A stretch of 64,000 bases of DNA from Salinibacterium hongtaonis (GCF_003065485.1 NZ_CP026951.1:1674001-1738000); one strand, 5' to 3'. Shown: positions 35,738 to 44,641, numbered from the stretch's first letter. The notes: a model not told the origin generated them from the sequence alone. Program-made: numbers and translations.

Positions 35738-36987
35738 CGCCCCTCCAACGCCTTCGTAAAGATATCGGGTGCCCCGAAATTGCCGGACTTGAGCAGGAGG
35801 CCAATCTGGGGCTCATCGACGGAGATGGTCCAGGGAACCCCGGGGTCAACCTCTTCGCCAATCTGGATCGCGCTCGTGCCAAGACCAACGACCACGGCAC
35901 CGGAGGTCTCGCCGCCGGCGACAATGAGGCGGCGAACACCACTCTCGACCAAGCCACGGGCGATGGATGCGAAGGCATCCTCGATCAGACCGGCCGAGCG
36001 CGAAACACCCAGCTCTGCCTGCACTGCGGCGACCTGAGCGGGGTCGGCCGATGAGTAGATGAGGGGAACGGAGTCGAGGTTGTCGCGGGCGAAGGCGAGG
36101 GCCTCCCCTACGACGTCGTCTCCGGCCGCGAGACGCAGCGGGTCGATGAGAAAGCTCGGGTGGTCTTGGCTGTACAGGGCGACCTGGCCCTGGGTTGCCG
36201 TTGAGCAGCTGCCCGAGAGGACGGCAGCGGCGCCGACGGGCAGCGCGGGGGCTGGGGCAGAAGATTGCCCGGTGGCGGCAGCCCTGGCGGCGGCAAGTCC
36301 AACGGCCATTCCTGCGGCACCCGTGACGAGCTTGGCGTCGACGATCGCGGCACCGATCGCAATGAGATCCTCATCAGCGACGGTGTCGACGACGGCGAAC
36401 GAAATGCCATCGGCTTCAAGCGCTGTGAGACGTTGCCGAACAGCGTCAGCGCCGGAACGCACAGTAGAGAGCGATACGAGACCGGTGGTCAACGAGCTCT
36501 GGGCGGAGAAAAGCCGGCCGAGGTCGGAATCGGTCATCGGGTTGAGGGGATGGTTGCGCATCGGCGACTCATCCAGAGGCTTTTCACCCACGAAGAGGCG
36601 GCCCTGATAGACCGTGCGGCCGTTCTCGGGCACAGCGGGGGCGATCACGGCGATTCCTGATCCAATTTCGCGGTGGAGCGCCTCCGCAACGGGGCCGATG
36701 TTGCCCGCTGCCGTCGAGTCAAAGGTGGAGCAGTATTTGAAGAAGAGCTGTTCAACGCCCTGGGCTAGCAGCCAGCGCGCCGCCTCGAGCGACTGCTCGA
36801 CAGCATCCGCCGCATCGATGCTGCGCGACTTGAGCGCGACGACGAGGCAATCGGCCTCGGGAACAACCATGTCGTCCGTTGGCACCCCGAAGAACTGCAC
36901 AGCGCTCGTGCCCGATCGCACGAGCATTCCTGCGAGGTCGGTCGCTCCGGTGTAGTCGTCAGCAATTACGCCCAGCCACGGTGCCAT
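35734..36987 (-). CDS. otnK: 3-Oxo-tetronate kinase (DUF1537 family)
   Basis: 417 residues, a normal length for the four-carbon acid sugar kinase family once called DUF1537. The N-terminal IADDYTGATDLAGML is the sugar-binding signature, KYCSTFDSTAAGNIG follows, and the C-terminal nucleotide-binding part has LIVAGGETSGAVV. The enzyme phosphorylates 3-oxo-tetronate at C4. It is coupled to otnC by a 4-base overlap and separated from the upstream TRAP receptor gene by a perfect GC-rich hairpin. Confidence 0.95.
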   Translation of the reverse strand: MAPWLGVIADDYTGATDLAGMLVRSGTSAVQFFGVPTDDMVVPEADCLVVALKSRSIDAADAVEQSLEAARWLLAQGVEQLFFKYCSTFDSTAAGNIGPVAEALHREIGSGIAVIAPAVPENGRTVYQGRLFVGEKPLDESPMRNHPLNPMTDSDLGRLFSAQSSLTTGLVSLSTVRSGADAVRQRLTALEADGISFAVVDTVADEDLIAIGAAIVDAKLVTGAAGMAVGLAAARAAATGQSSAPAPALPVGAAAVLSGSCSTATQGQVALYSQDHPSFLIDPLRLAAGDDVVGEALAFARDNLDSVPLIYSSADPAQVAAVQAELGVSRSAGLIEDAFASIARGLVESGVRRLIVAGGETSGAVVVGLGTSAIQIGEEVDPGVPWTISVDEPQIGLLLKSGNFGAPDIFTKALEGR

Positions 36988-37031
36988 GGTGTTCTCTTCA
37001 CAATCTTGGTTTTCCTACGGGGTATGGGGAT

Positions 37032-37065
37032 GCCCGGCCGAGTCGCGGGGGCGACTCGGCCGGGC
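37032..37065. terminator. Perfect 15-bp GC-rich hairpin between dctP and otnK
   Basis: Arms GCCCGGCCGAGTCGC (37032-37046) and its exact complement (37051-37065) enclose a GGGG loop. There is no T-run on the minus strand, so it may act as a partial terminator or as an RNA end-protecting structure after the highly needed receptor gene. Confidence 0.65.
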
Positions 37066-37092
37066 TAGTGCGCGTGAGCGCGATCGGGGGTG

Positions 37093-38130
37093 CTACTCGC
37101 GAAGTGCGAGGATGCGCTCTGCCCACTCCTTGACGGTCGGGTTGGCCTCGTCGACCATGCCCGCAACCGGTTTGCGCCACTCGGCGAGATCGATCTCGAA
37201 GAACTCGACACCGGCCTCTTCGAGGAACGTCTTGTTGGCCTCAGCCTCAGAGATCGAGGTGGCGCGGTAATCAGCAGATACCTCGTCAACTGCGGTGAGG
37301 AAGACTTCCTGAACCTCGGCGGGCCATGCGTCGAACGCGTCGCCCCAGAGCTGGAAGTGGAAGTTGCCGAACAGGTGGTTCGTCTCGGTCACGAACGGCG
37401 CAACCTCATAGAAGCTGCTGAAGCGAACGACGTCGATTGGGTTTTCCTGGCCCTCGATTGCGCCCTGCTCCATTGCGCTGAAGACCTCGTTGAGTGCCAT
37501 CGGGGTCGGAGTCGCGCCGAGTGCGTTCCAGGTAGAGATGTAGGTCTGCTGGTTAGGCACGCGGAGCTTCAGGCCCTTGAGGTCAGAAACGCTCTCGATG
37601 GCGCGAACGCTGTTGAGCTGACGCCCACCGCGGTACATGTCACCAACAAGCTTGAAGCCGGAGTCCTCACGCACTGCGTCGAGGATCTCGTCGGCCATCT
37701 CGCCATCCCACACCTCGAAGAAGTGGTCAGCGTCCTCGTAGAGGAACGGGAGCCCTTCAATCGCGGCAAGGTCGGTGTAACGCTCGAGCGAACCGAGGCT
37801 CTCGATAACAATGTCGACAGACCCGATCTCCAGGCCCTCCTGCATTTCTTCCCAGCTGCCCATCTGAGCCGAGGGGTAAACCTCAAGCGTGATGGCGCCG
37901 TCAGATGCCTTGTCGAGCTTCTCAGCGAGCTGCTCGGCAGCACGGTGCTGCAGGCTGTCGACCGCGTATGCGTGGCCGAGGGTTAGGGTCATCGGCTCAA
38001 TTCCGCCGTCGGCGGATGCCTCTCCACCTGTGCTGGAGCTGCAGCCCGTGAGGGCCAGGGCTCCGATGACGACCGAGCCGAGCAGCGCGGATGCGCGGCG
38101 GCCGTTACGCCGAGTCATGGATGACTTCAT
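37093..38130 (-). CDS. dctP: TRAP transporter solute-binding lipoprotein (DctP type)
   Basis: About 345 residues from ATG 38130, with AAAGG 8 bases upstream; longer upstream reading is not a gene. The signal peptide carries a twin-arginine-like basic start (TRRNGRR) and a lipobox LTGC with the cysteine at residue 30. The mature protein has the DctP fold: TLGHAYAVDSLQHRAAEQLAEKL, and the conserved carboxylate-binding arginine region in LKGLKLRVPNQQTY. As receptor it would hand an organic acid, here probably a tetronate sugar acid, to the DctQM permease encoded divergently. Confidence 0.94.
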   Translation of the reverse strand: MKSSMTRRNGRRASALLGSVVIGALALTGCSSSTGGEASADGGIEPMTLTLGHAYAVDSLQHRAAEQLAEKLDKASDGAITLEVYPSAQMGSWEEMQEGLEIGSVDIVIESLGSLERYTDLAAIEGLPFLYEDADHFFEVWDGEMADEILDAVREDSGFKLVGDMYRGGRQLNSVRAIESVSDLKGLKLRVPNQQTYISTWNALGATPTPMALNEVFSAMEQGAIEGQENPIDVVRFSSFYEVAPFVTETNHLFGNFHFQLWGDAFDAWPAEVQEVFLTAVDEVSADYRATSISEAEANKTFLEEAGVEFFEIDLAEWRKPVAGMVDEANPTVKEWAERILALRE

Positions 38131-38267
38131 TGTGTACCTTTCGTGTTTCCCCGGGGGTGCAAACCGGAAGATGGGGCGGAATCCGGTGTGGGTTGTGAAT
38201 GTGATTGCGTAGCTATGGGGCGTTTTGGGCAAGGCTGCGCCCGGGACGCTCTCGTGGTGGGTATGTT

Positions 38268-39050
38268 CTAGCTGGCGACGGGCGGGCGATCCCTCGTAGT
38301 CGACATGCTCGGGTTGTTGCCCAGCGTGCGGCGCAAACGCTGCTCGGCGCACTTCATGTGCCTGCGCATTGCGCTCTGGGCGGCACGCGAATCGCCGGCG
38401 ACGATCGCCTTCAGAATCGCCTTGTGCTCGGCATTGGAACTCTCTGTTTCTCCCGCGGCCTCGATCGATCGCGTCATCCACAAACGAATCAGCGATGTGA
38501 TGCCCGCGAGCGTGTCTCGCAGCGCCATGTTTCCTGCCGCTTCTGCGATCGCGGCGTGAAAGTCCACGTCGAAATCGATAAAGCCCGGCCGGTTCGCTTC
38601 TTCGTCCATGGCGTCAACCAGACTCTGCAGCTTCGCCACATCGTCGTCGCTGCGACGTCGAGCGGCGAAACCGGCTACGACGATCTCCAGTTGCTGACGG
38701 GCCTCAACGAGATCCATGACACGGCGCTCACCCAAGAAGAGGCCCCACTCGATGACCCGCGGCAACAGGTCTGACCCGCCGGCGCGCAAGTAGGTGCCAT
38801 CGCCCTGCCGAATGTCTACGACACCCAGCAGACCCAGCGACTGGATAGCATCCCGCACCGCCCCGCGACTGACCCCGAGGGAGTCGGCAAGCTGACGTTC
38901 GGAGGGCAGCTTGCTGCCCGCCTGCACTGAGCCAGAGAAGAAGTATTCCGTGAGGGCCTTGATGATCTGAGCCGACAGTGATTCCCGATGGATCGCCAGA
39001 GGCGCGAGGCCACTAGCGGCGGCGCCGTTACCGTTGTCGGAATTCATCAT
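38268..39050 (-). CDS. GntR-family regulator, FadR subfamily
   Basis: 260 residues. The winged helix is at about residues 25-85 (SKLPSERQLADSLGVSRGAVRDAIQSL), and the C-terminal all-helical FCD domain holds the metal/ligand-binding Asp and His residues (DFDVDFHAAIAEAAGN, EHKAILKAI). It is encoded inside the tetronate locus, 31 bases after the dehydrogenase gene. Two TGGTNNACCA palindromes in the divergent promoter region fit the binding pattern of this subfamily, making it the likely local repressor with an acid-sugar or pathway intermediate as inducer. Confidence 0.94.
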   Translation of the reverse strand: MMNSDNGNGAAASGLAPLAIHRESLSAQIIKALTEYFFSGSVQAGSKLPSERQLADSLGVSRGAVRDAIQSLGLLGVVDIRQGDGTYLRAGGSDLLPRVIEWGLFLGERRVMDLVEARQQLEIVVAGFAARRRSDDDVAKLQSLVDAMDEEANRPGFIDFDVDFHAAIAEAAGNMALRDTLAGITSLIRLWMTRSIEAAGETESSNAEHKAILKAIVAGDSRAAQSAMRRHMKCAEQRLRRTLGNNPSMSTTRDRPPVAS

Positions 39051-39081
39051 CGTCTCCTGGAATCACATCGTTGTGCTGCGG

Positions 39082-40035
39082 TTAGCTATCCGCTGCCAGT
39101 TCCCGGCGCAGTGCACCGAGGGCAACATAGGCCTTGTCTCGGCCGGCGATGAGGCGGGCAGCCTCGTCTTCGCTCAAGCCAAGGTATCCGCCGCCGGTCT
39201 TGATGCCGAAGTCGCCGCTCTCGACACGCTCACGAAGGGAGTCCGGCACGGTGTAGCGCTCGCCCAGCTCGGCCTCAAGCGACTTGTACGAGCTCGCGTA
39301 GACATCGAGACCAGCCATGTCGCCGACCTGGAACGGTCCGTAGAGGGCGAGACGGAAACCAAAGGATGCCTTCACGACGGTGTCGATCTGCTCGGGCGAA
39401 ACTGCACCCTCCTCGACCATCTTCACGGCCTCCTTGTAGAGGGCAAACTGAAGGCGGTTGCACACGAAGCCGGGGGTGTCTGGCACGACCGCAGGCTCTT
39501 TGCCCGCAGCCGTGAGGAGCTCCAGGATGCCGGGGATCAGCGAACGGTCGCTCTTTTCACCGGGGATGACCTCGACGCCGGGCAGCAACTGGGCAGGGTT
39601 GAAGAAGTGGATGCCGAAGAAGCGCTCGGGGGTCGAGAGCACCTCCGCCATGGCAGCAATCGGAATCGCGGATGTGTTCGAGGCGATGATGGCGTCGGGC
39701 CTGGCGTGCTTTTCGATCTCGAGCAACACGGGCTTCTTGACTTCGAGGTCCTCGAAGACGACCTCGAAGATCAGGTCGGCGGATGCGACGGAGGCGGCGA
39801 TGTCGCCGGACCACGAAATGCGTGCCGCGATTGCCTCGGCATCGCCCTTGTCGAAGTAGCCCTTTTCTTCGAAGTCTGCTGCCTGCTCTACGACGCGGCG
39901 GTGACCTGCCTCGGCGGCGGCGGGGTCGCGGTCGAGGAGAACAACCGTTGCTCCTCCGCGAGCCAACGTTTGGCCGATGCCGCCGCCCATGTATCCGGCG
40001 CCGACGATCGCGACACGAGTGGTGTCGATGTTCAT
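39082..40035 (-). CDS. 3-Hydroxyacyl-CoA dehydrogenase-family oxidoreductase
   Basis: About 317 residues from ATG 40035, preceded by GAGGAGA. The Rossmann motif is VAIVGAGYMGGGIGQTLARGG; SNTSAIPIAAMAE and the catalytic-histidine segment FGIHFFNPAQLLPGVEVIPG are those of the 3-hydroxybutyryl-CoA dehydrogenase/L-gulonate 3-dehydrogenase family. Its position as first gene of the tetronate operon suggests it supplies the oxidation of the hydroxy acid before isomerisation by OtnI, a step usually done by a beta-hydroxyacid dehydrogenase of a different family. That role is inferred. Confidence 0.9.
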   Translation of the reverse strand: MNIDTTRVAIVGAGYMGGGIGQTLARGGATVVLLDRDPAAAEAGHRRVVEQAADFEEKGYFDKGDAEAIAARISWSGDIAASVASADLIFEVVFEDLEVKKPVLLEIEKHARPDAIIASNTSAIPIAAMAEVLSTPERFFGIHFFNPAQLLPGVEVIPGEKSDRSLIPGILELLTAAGKEPAVVPDTPGFVCNRLQFALYKEAVKMVEEGAVSPEQIDTVVKASFGFRLALYGPFQVGDMAGLDVYASSYKSLEAELGERYTVPDSLRERVESGDFGIKTGGGYLGLSEDEAARLIAGRDKAYVALGALRRELAADS

Positions 40036-40139
40036 GTTTCTCCTCATCAAGTGGGCACCGCGAGCTGTAGCCCGCAGCTACGCCGACATTCGCGGGGTGC
40101 CCTGTTAACTCCCCCGCCCGCGTCGGGCCGCATCCCTGC

Positions 40140-40168
40140 AGTATTGCAATTACATATCCAGACGTCAA
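40140..40168 (-). promoter_or_regulatory. Predicted promoter of the minus-strand tetronate operon
   Basis: Reading the minus strand, TTGACG (40168-40163) and AATACT (40145-40140) are separated by exactly 17 bases, a good sigma-70-like pair. A palindromic operator lies directly upstream of the -35 box. Prediction from sequence only. Confidence 0.55.
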
Positions 40169-40169
40169 C

Positions 40170-40179
40170 TGGTCAACCA
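40170..40179. promoter_or_regulatory. GntR/FadR-type operator 1 (TGGTCAACCA)
   Basis: Palindrome TGGT-CA-ACCA, with flanks giving ACTGGTCAACCAATT at 40168-40182. It matches the TNGTNNNACNA-like pattern of FadR-subfamily regulators loosely and is repeated 76 bases further right. Confidence 0.65.
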
Positions 40180-40245
40180 ATTCTCGGCAGATTTGGCGGA
40201 AGTGTTGGCATCAGTTAGGGTCAAGCGCGCATTTGAAACCTTGAC

Positions 40246-40255
40246 TGGTTGACCA
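40246..40255. promoter_or_regulatory. GntR/FadR-type operator 2 (TGGTTGACCA)
   Basis: Palindrome TGGT-TG-ACCA, with flanks ACTGGTTGACCAATT at 40244-40258, nearly identical to operator 1. A TTGACT at 40241-40246 could be the -35 box for dctQM, so a bound repressor would cover this promoter. Confidence 0.65.
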
Positions 40256-40334
40256 ATTGTGTTGAATGAGCGGATACCCCCGCCGTCTAGCGATGGCCCG
40301 GCTTCCATGGAAACACGACATCAAAGGAGATCCC

Positions 40335-41018
40335 ATGAAGGACGAGAGCTGGATTCCCGGCCATAAAGAACTGGGGGGCGGCATACTCGGCGTCGTCGAC
40401 CGATTCGTCTGCTGGCTAGTGGCCGGCGGCCTCTTCTCCATGGTCGCGATCCTCATGATCCAGGTCGTTGCACGCTACGTTTTCAACGCGTCGACCGTCT
40501 GGTCCGAGGAACTCGCTGTAAGCCTCTTTGTGTGGGTGTCGATGCTCGCCATCCCCCTCGGCCTTCGCCGCGGAGAGCACCTCACGCTCGATATCCTCTC
40601 GAAGCGCCTGTCGCCGCGCGTCAACAAGATCGTCGCGATCGGCATTGCCGCGATCACGATCATCACCTTCGCGATCATCGGCTACTACGCCGCGAAGCTC
40701 GCACCCGCCGCAGACCGTCAGCTCCTCGCCGGCATCGCCGGTGGCCTCGGCATTCAGGCCAAGGTGTCGTGGATCTACCTCGCTGTGCCTGTCGGTGCAG
40801 CGCTCTCCATCATTTTCACGATCGAGCGTCTCGTGCTCATGCTCGCCGGCAAGGTCACCGTCATGAACGCCGACGCCGACACGACCTTCATCGAGCAGCT
40901 TGACGAGGAACTCGAATCGGCTCCTGCTGATTCGCCGATTCCCGGATCGCCCTCAGCTGGACTCCCGAGCCCGACGGCTCACAACACCGACCCCGCCGCG
41001 AACGACAAGGACCGCTGA
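40335..41018 (+). CDS. dctQ: TRAP transporter small permease (DctQ)
   Basis: About 227 residues from ATG 40335 with AAAGGAG 5 bases upstream. Four membrane helices; the family motif around WSEELAVSLFVWVSMLAIPLG and the RRGEHLTLDIL loop are clear. The C-terminal 45 residues are an acidic, proline-rich cytosolic tail, longer than in many DctQ proteins. It pairs with DctM two bases downstream. Confidence 0.94.
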   Translation: MKDESWIPGHKELGGGILGVVDRFVCWLVAGGLFSMVAILMIQVVARYVFNASTVWSEELAVSLFVWVSMLAIPLGLRRGEHLTLDILSKRLSPRVNKIVAIGIAAITIITFAIIGYYAAKLAPAADRQLLAGIAGGLGIQAKVSWIYLAVPVGAALSIIFTIERLVLMLAGKVTVMNADADTTFIEQLDEELESAPADSPIPGSPSAGLPSPTAHNTDPAANDKDR

Positions 41019-41020
41019 TC

Positions 41021-42280
41021 ATGGGTTACGCACTTCTCATCGTCTTCGCCGCGCTACTCATCATTGGCGCCCCCATCGGTGTCTCGCTCGGCCTTGCGTC
41101 GATCGTGGGCCTCGAGTTCTTCTCCAACGCCCCGCTTGAGGTCGCCTCGCAGCGCATGATCTCTGGTCTGCGCAACTTCTCGCTCATGGCGATCCCGCTG
41201 TACGTTCTCGCGGGAACCCTCATGAACGCCAGCGGCATCACGCAGCGACTCATCGACTTTGCCTATTCGATCGTCGGAGGTGTGCGCGGCGGTCTCGCTC
41301 ACACCACCATCGTGACGACGGCCATCTTCGGTGGCATCTCGGGTTCCCAGGTCGCCGACACCTCAAGCGTCGGCCGCCTGATGATCCCCCAGATGATCGC
41401 GCGTGGCTATAAGGCGCCATATGCCGTCTCGGTCATGGCCACGGCTGGTGCGATGTTCGTCACGATCCCGCCAAGCATTAACCTCATCGTCTACGGCGTG
41501 CTTGCCCAGGCGTCGATCGCCGACCTGTTCTTCTACGGTCTGCTCATTGGTCTTGCGTTCATCGTTGTGCTGCTTCTCGCCGCCTACATTGCGGCCGTCG
41601 TGAGCAAGCAGCCCAAGGAAAAGCGTGCCTCGTTCAAGGTGATTGGTCGCGCCTTCGTGCGCGCCATCTGGTCGCTGCTCATCCCCGTCGTCATCATCGG
41701 TGGAATCCGAATCGGCGTCTTCACGGCGACCGAGGGTGGAGCCGTCGCCGTGTTCCTCGCGATCGTCGTCGGATTCTTCATCCACAAGGAGCTCACGCCC
41801 AAGAAGTTCGTGCGCGCCCTGGTCGAATCCGGCATCCTCGTCGGTGTCATCATGCTCGTTATCGCGTGTGCTCAGATGTATTCCTGGGCCCTGGTCACCG
41901 GCCAGATTCCGCAGGCAATCACGTCGTTCCTCATGAACATCACCGACAACCCGCTGATGATTCTGCTGCTGATCAACATCCTGATCCTCATCATCGGAAC
42001 CGTTATGGAGGGCAACGCGGCACTCATCGTGTTCGTGCCGATCCTGCTCCCCGTCGCCACCGCCGTGGGTATCGACCCCGTGCACCTGGGTCTGATCATG
42101 GTCGTCAACCTCGGAATCGGCCTGCTGACACCCCCCGTAGGAATGTGTTTGCTTGTGTCGTGCAAGATCGGAAAGATCACGATGGCGCAGGCGATACCGG
42201 CCATGCTGCCGTGGTTTGGAATCGCTCTCGCGTTCCTCTTCGGAGTCACCTACCTGCCGATACTGTTCGGCTGGTTCTAG
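41021..42280 (+). CDS. dctM: TRAP transporter large permease (DctM)
   Basis: 419 residues, about 12 membrane helices. DctM family motifs are IPLYVLAGTLMNASGITQRLIDFA near residue 60, the GGISGSQVADTSSVGRLMIPQM loop, FVTIPPSINLIVYG, and the C-terminal LTPPVGMCLLVSCKI. It carries out sodium-coupled substrate transport with DctP and DctQ. A perfect terminator hairpin follows immediately. Confidence 0.96.
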   Translation: MGYALLIVFAALLIIGAPIGVSLGLASIVGLEFFSNAPLEVASQRMISGLRNFSLMAIPLYVLAGTLMNASGITQRLIDFAYSIVGGVRGGLAHTTIVTTAIFGGISGSQVADTSSVGRLMIPQMIARGYKAPYAVSVMATAGAMFVTIPPSINLIVYGVLAQASIADLFFYGLLIGLAFIVVLLLAAYIAAVVSKQPKEKRASFKVIGRAFVRAIWSLLIPVVIIGGIRIGVFTATEGGAVAVFLAIVVGFFIHKELTPKKFVRALVESGILVGVIMLVIACAQMYSWALVTGQIPQAITSFLMNITDNPLMILLLINILILIIGTVMEGNAALIVFVPILLPVATAVGIDPVHLGLIMVVNLGIGLLTPPVGMCLLVSCKIGKITMAQAIPAMLPWFGIALAFLFGVTYLPILFGWF

Positions 42281-42292
42281 CTCAGAAATACA

Positions 42293-42332
42293 CAATGGGC
42301 GCCGATCTTCTTGAGAAGATCGGCGCCCATTG
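42293..42332. terminator. Perfect 18-bp stem-loop after dctM
   Basis: CAATGGGCGCCGATCTTC (42293-42310) is exactly complementary to 42315-42332, with a TTGA loop. It lies between dctM and the convergent thioesterase gene and can terminate transcripts from both. Confidence 0.88.
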
Positions 42333-42375
42333 TCGTTAAGCCTGCAGCGCCAGTGCGCTGGAGAGTGGCCGCTTT

Positions 42376-42834
42376 TTACGGTCGTGACACGAACGCGACT
42401 GGTTCACCCAGGTACGGGCTCCAGGCATCCTTCTCATGCTGCGTCATGCGGCGGGGGCGGTAGTCCTCGCTCTCGACAAACACCATCGTGCTCGACGCCC
42501 GCGCGCACACGACGGTGGGGTCGGCCGCGAAGACTTCATAACCGATTGTCGCCCGAGCACCACTGAGACCTGAGAACCACATCTGCACGTCGAGAGGTGC
42601 TCTCTGGTACGCGATGGGTCGCAGGTACTCGATGCGGTGCCCCGAAATGAGACTGAGCGATGTGCCCGCCGAATCAAATACTGCGCTCGGCATGCGCTCC
42701 TCCGCCGGATCATCCGGGGCCCAAAAGGCTCGCACGCGAGCTTCTTCGAGCACCCGAAAGATCTCGACGTTATTGACGTGGTTATAGGCGTCGAGGTCGC
42801 CCCAGCGCAGATGAACGGGAACGTGAATGCGCAA
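42376..42834 (-). CDS. Acyl-CoA thioesterase (4HBT hot-dog family)
   Basis: 152 residues, single hot-dog fold. The catalytic HLRWGDLDAYNHVNNVEIFRVLEEARV stretch carries the conserved Asp and the HVNN motif of 4-hydroxybenzoyl-CoA-thioesterase-like enzymes. It is 7 bases downstream of ettA on the same strand, an association often seen in actinobacteria, and probably cotranscribed. Confidence 0.92.
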   Translation of the reverse strand: MRIHVPVHLRWGDLDAYNHVNNVEIFRVLEEARVRAFWAPDDPAEERMPSAVFDSAGTSLSLISGHRIEYLRPIAYQRAPLDVQMWFSGLSGARATIGYEVFAADPTVVCARASSTMVFVESEDYRPRRMTQHEKDAWSPYLGEPVAFVSRP

Positions 42835-42841
42835 AGGGCTC

Positions 42842-44524
42842 CTAGTCGCGCGTCAGCTTGCGGTACGTGGCACGGCTGGGCTTGGCAGCATCCGGGCCGA
42901 GGCGCTCGATTTTGTTCTCCTCGTACGACTCGAAGTTGCCCTCGAACCAGTGCCAGTACGACGGGTTGGCCTCAGTGCCTTCGAAGGCGAGGATGTGCGT
43001 TGCGATGCGGTCGAGGAACCACCGGTCGTGGGTGATGACCACGGCACAACCGGGGAACTCGAGCAGCGCATTCTCAAGGCTCGACAGGGTTTCGATGTCG
43101 AGGTCGTTAGTGGGCTCATCGAGAAGCAGCAGGTTGCCGCCCTGCTTGAGCGTGAGCGCGAGGTTCAAGCGGTTGCGCTCACCACCCGACAGCACGCCGG
43201 CCTTCTTCTGCTGGTCTGGCCCCTTGAAACCAAACTGCGAGACATAGGCGCGCGAAGGGATCTCCGTCTTGCCGACCTGGATGAAGTCGTGGCCGCCCGA
43301 AACAACTTCCCAGAGGGTCTTGTTCGGGTCGATGCCGCCACGCGACTGGTCGACGTAGGAGATCTGCACCGTCTCGCCGATCTTGAGCTCGCCAGCGTCG
43401 AGAGGCTCAAGCCCGACGATCGTCTTGAACAGCGTGGTCTTTCCCACACCGTTCGGGCCGATGATGCCGACGATGCCGTTGCGGGGAAGGGTGAAGGAGA
43501 GGCCGTCGATGAGAATGCGATCGCCGAAGCCCTTCTTGAGGTTCTTGGCCTCGATGACCTGCGATCCGAGACGCGGCCCCACGGGGATCACGATCTCTTC
43601 GAAGTCCAACTTGCGGGTCTTCTCAGCCTCCGCAGCCATCTCCTCGTATCGGGCAAGACGCGCCTTTGACTTGGTCTGGCGGCCCTTCGCGTTGCTCCGA
43701 ACCCAATCGAGCTCCTCGGCCAAACGCTTGGCCATCTTCTGGTCTTTTTTGCCCTGGATGTTCAGCCGCTCGGCCTTCTTCTCCAGGTACGTGGAGTAGT
43801 TGCCCTCGTACGGGTAGAGGCGCCCACGGTCGACCTCGGCAATCCACTCGGCCACGTGGTCGAGGAAGTACCGGTCGTGAGTGACGGCAATGACGGCACC
43901 GTGGTACTGAGCGAGGTGCTGCTCAAGCCACAGCACGCTCTCGGCGTCGAGGTGGTTAGTCGGCTCATCGAGAAGCAGAAGGTCGGGCTTCTGCAAGAGG
44001 AGCTTGCACAGCGCGACGCGGCGCTTTTCACCACCGGAGAGGTGCGCGATCTGGGAGTCGGACGGCGGGCAACGGAGTGCATCCATCGCTTGCTCGAGCT
44101 GGGAGTCGAGGTCCCACGCGTCGGCCGCATCGATGGCCTCCTGAAGGGTGCCCATTTCGGCGAGAAGCTTGTCGAAGTCCGCGTCGGGCTCCGCCATCTC
44201 AGCGGAGATCTCGTTGAAACGGTCGACCTTGGTCTTGATCTCGCCGAGGCCCTCCTGCACGTTCTCGAGCACTGTCTTCGTCTCGTCGAGGACGGGCTCC
44301 TGCATCAGGATGCCGACGGAGAATCCGGGCGTGAGCTTGGCTTCGCCGTTGCTCGGGGTGTCGAGGCCCGCCATGATCTTGAGGATCGTGGACTTTCCGG
44401 CGCCGTTCGGGCCGAGCATTCCGATCTTCGCCCCTGGCAGGAATGCCATGGTGACGTCATCGAGAATCAGCTTGTCGCCGACCGCCTTGCGGGCGCGGAC
44501 CATCGAGTAAATGTATTCGGCCAC
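42842..44524 (-). CDS. ettA: Energy-dependent translational throttle protein EttA (ABC-F)
   Basis: 560 residues, no membrane segment. Two ABC domains: the first with GPNGAGKST, signature LSGGEKRRVALCKLL and DEPTNHLDAESV, the second with GPNGVGKTT, LSGGERNRLNLA and DEPTNDLDIETL. The P-site tRNA interaction linker is the Lys/Arg-rich helix between them (KKAERLNIQGKKDQKMAKRL), and the arm insertion lies in the first domain. EttA binds the ribosomal E site and gates entry into elongation according to ATP/ADP ratio. Confidence 0.97.
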   Translation of the reverse strand: MAEYIYSMVRARKAVGDKLILDDVTMAFLPGAKIGMLGPNGAGKSTILKIMAGLDTPSNGEAKLTPGFSVGILMQEPVLDETKTVLENVQEGLGEIKTKVDRFNEISAEMAEPDADFDKLLAEMGTLQEAIDAADAWDLDSQLEQAMDALRCPPSDSQIAHLSGGEKRRVALCKLLLQKPDLLLLDEPTNHLDAESVLWLEQHLAQYHGAVIAVTHDRYFLDHVAEWIAEVDRGRLYPYEGNYSTYLEKKAERLNIQGKKDQKMAKRLAEELDWVRSNAKGRQTKSKARLARYEEMAAEAEKTRKLDFEEIVIPVGPRLGSQVIEAKNLKKGFGDRILIDGLSFTLPRNGIVGIIGPNGVGKTTLFKTIVGLEPLDAGELKIGETVQISYVDQSRGGIDPNKTLWEVVSGGHDFIQVGKTEIPSRAYVSQFGFKGPDQQKKAGVLSGGERNRLNLALTLKQGGNLLLLDEPTNDLDIETLSSLENALLEFPGCAVVITHDRWFLDRIATHILAFEGTEANPSYWHWFEGNFESYEENKIERLGPDAAKPSRATYRKLTRD

Positions 44525-44641
44525 TCTTTTTCCTAAACTTTTCGTATGCCCGGCAAGCCCTGGCTTATCGCGAAGGATGACACATCGCTCGCATCATCGA
44601 GGATACCGGCAACTCTGGGGGCTCGCCGGGAGCCGAGACCT

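Noticed and set aside
41363-42295. 310-codon minus-strand open frame rich in Asp, His and Glu
   Set aside because: Antisense to dctM; the composition is the complement of a membrane protein gene.
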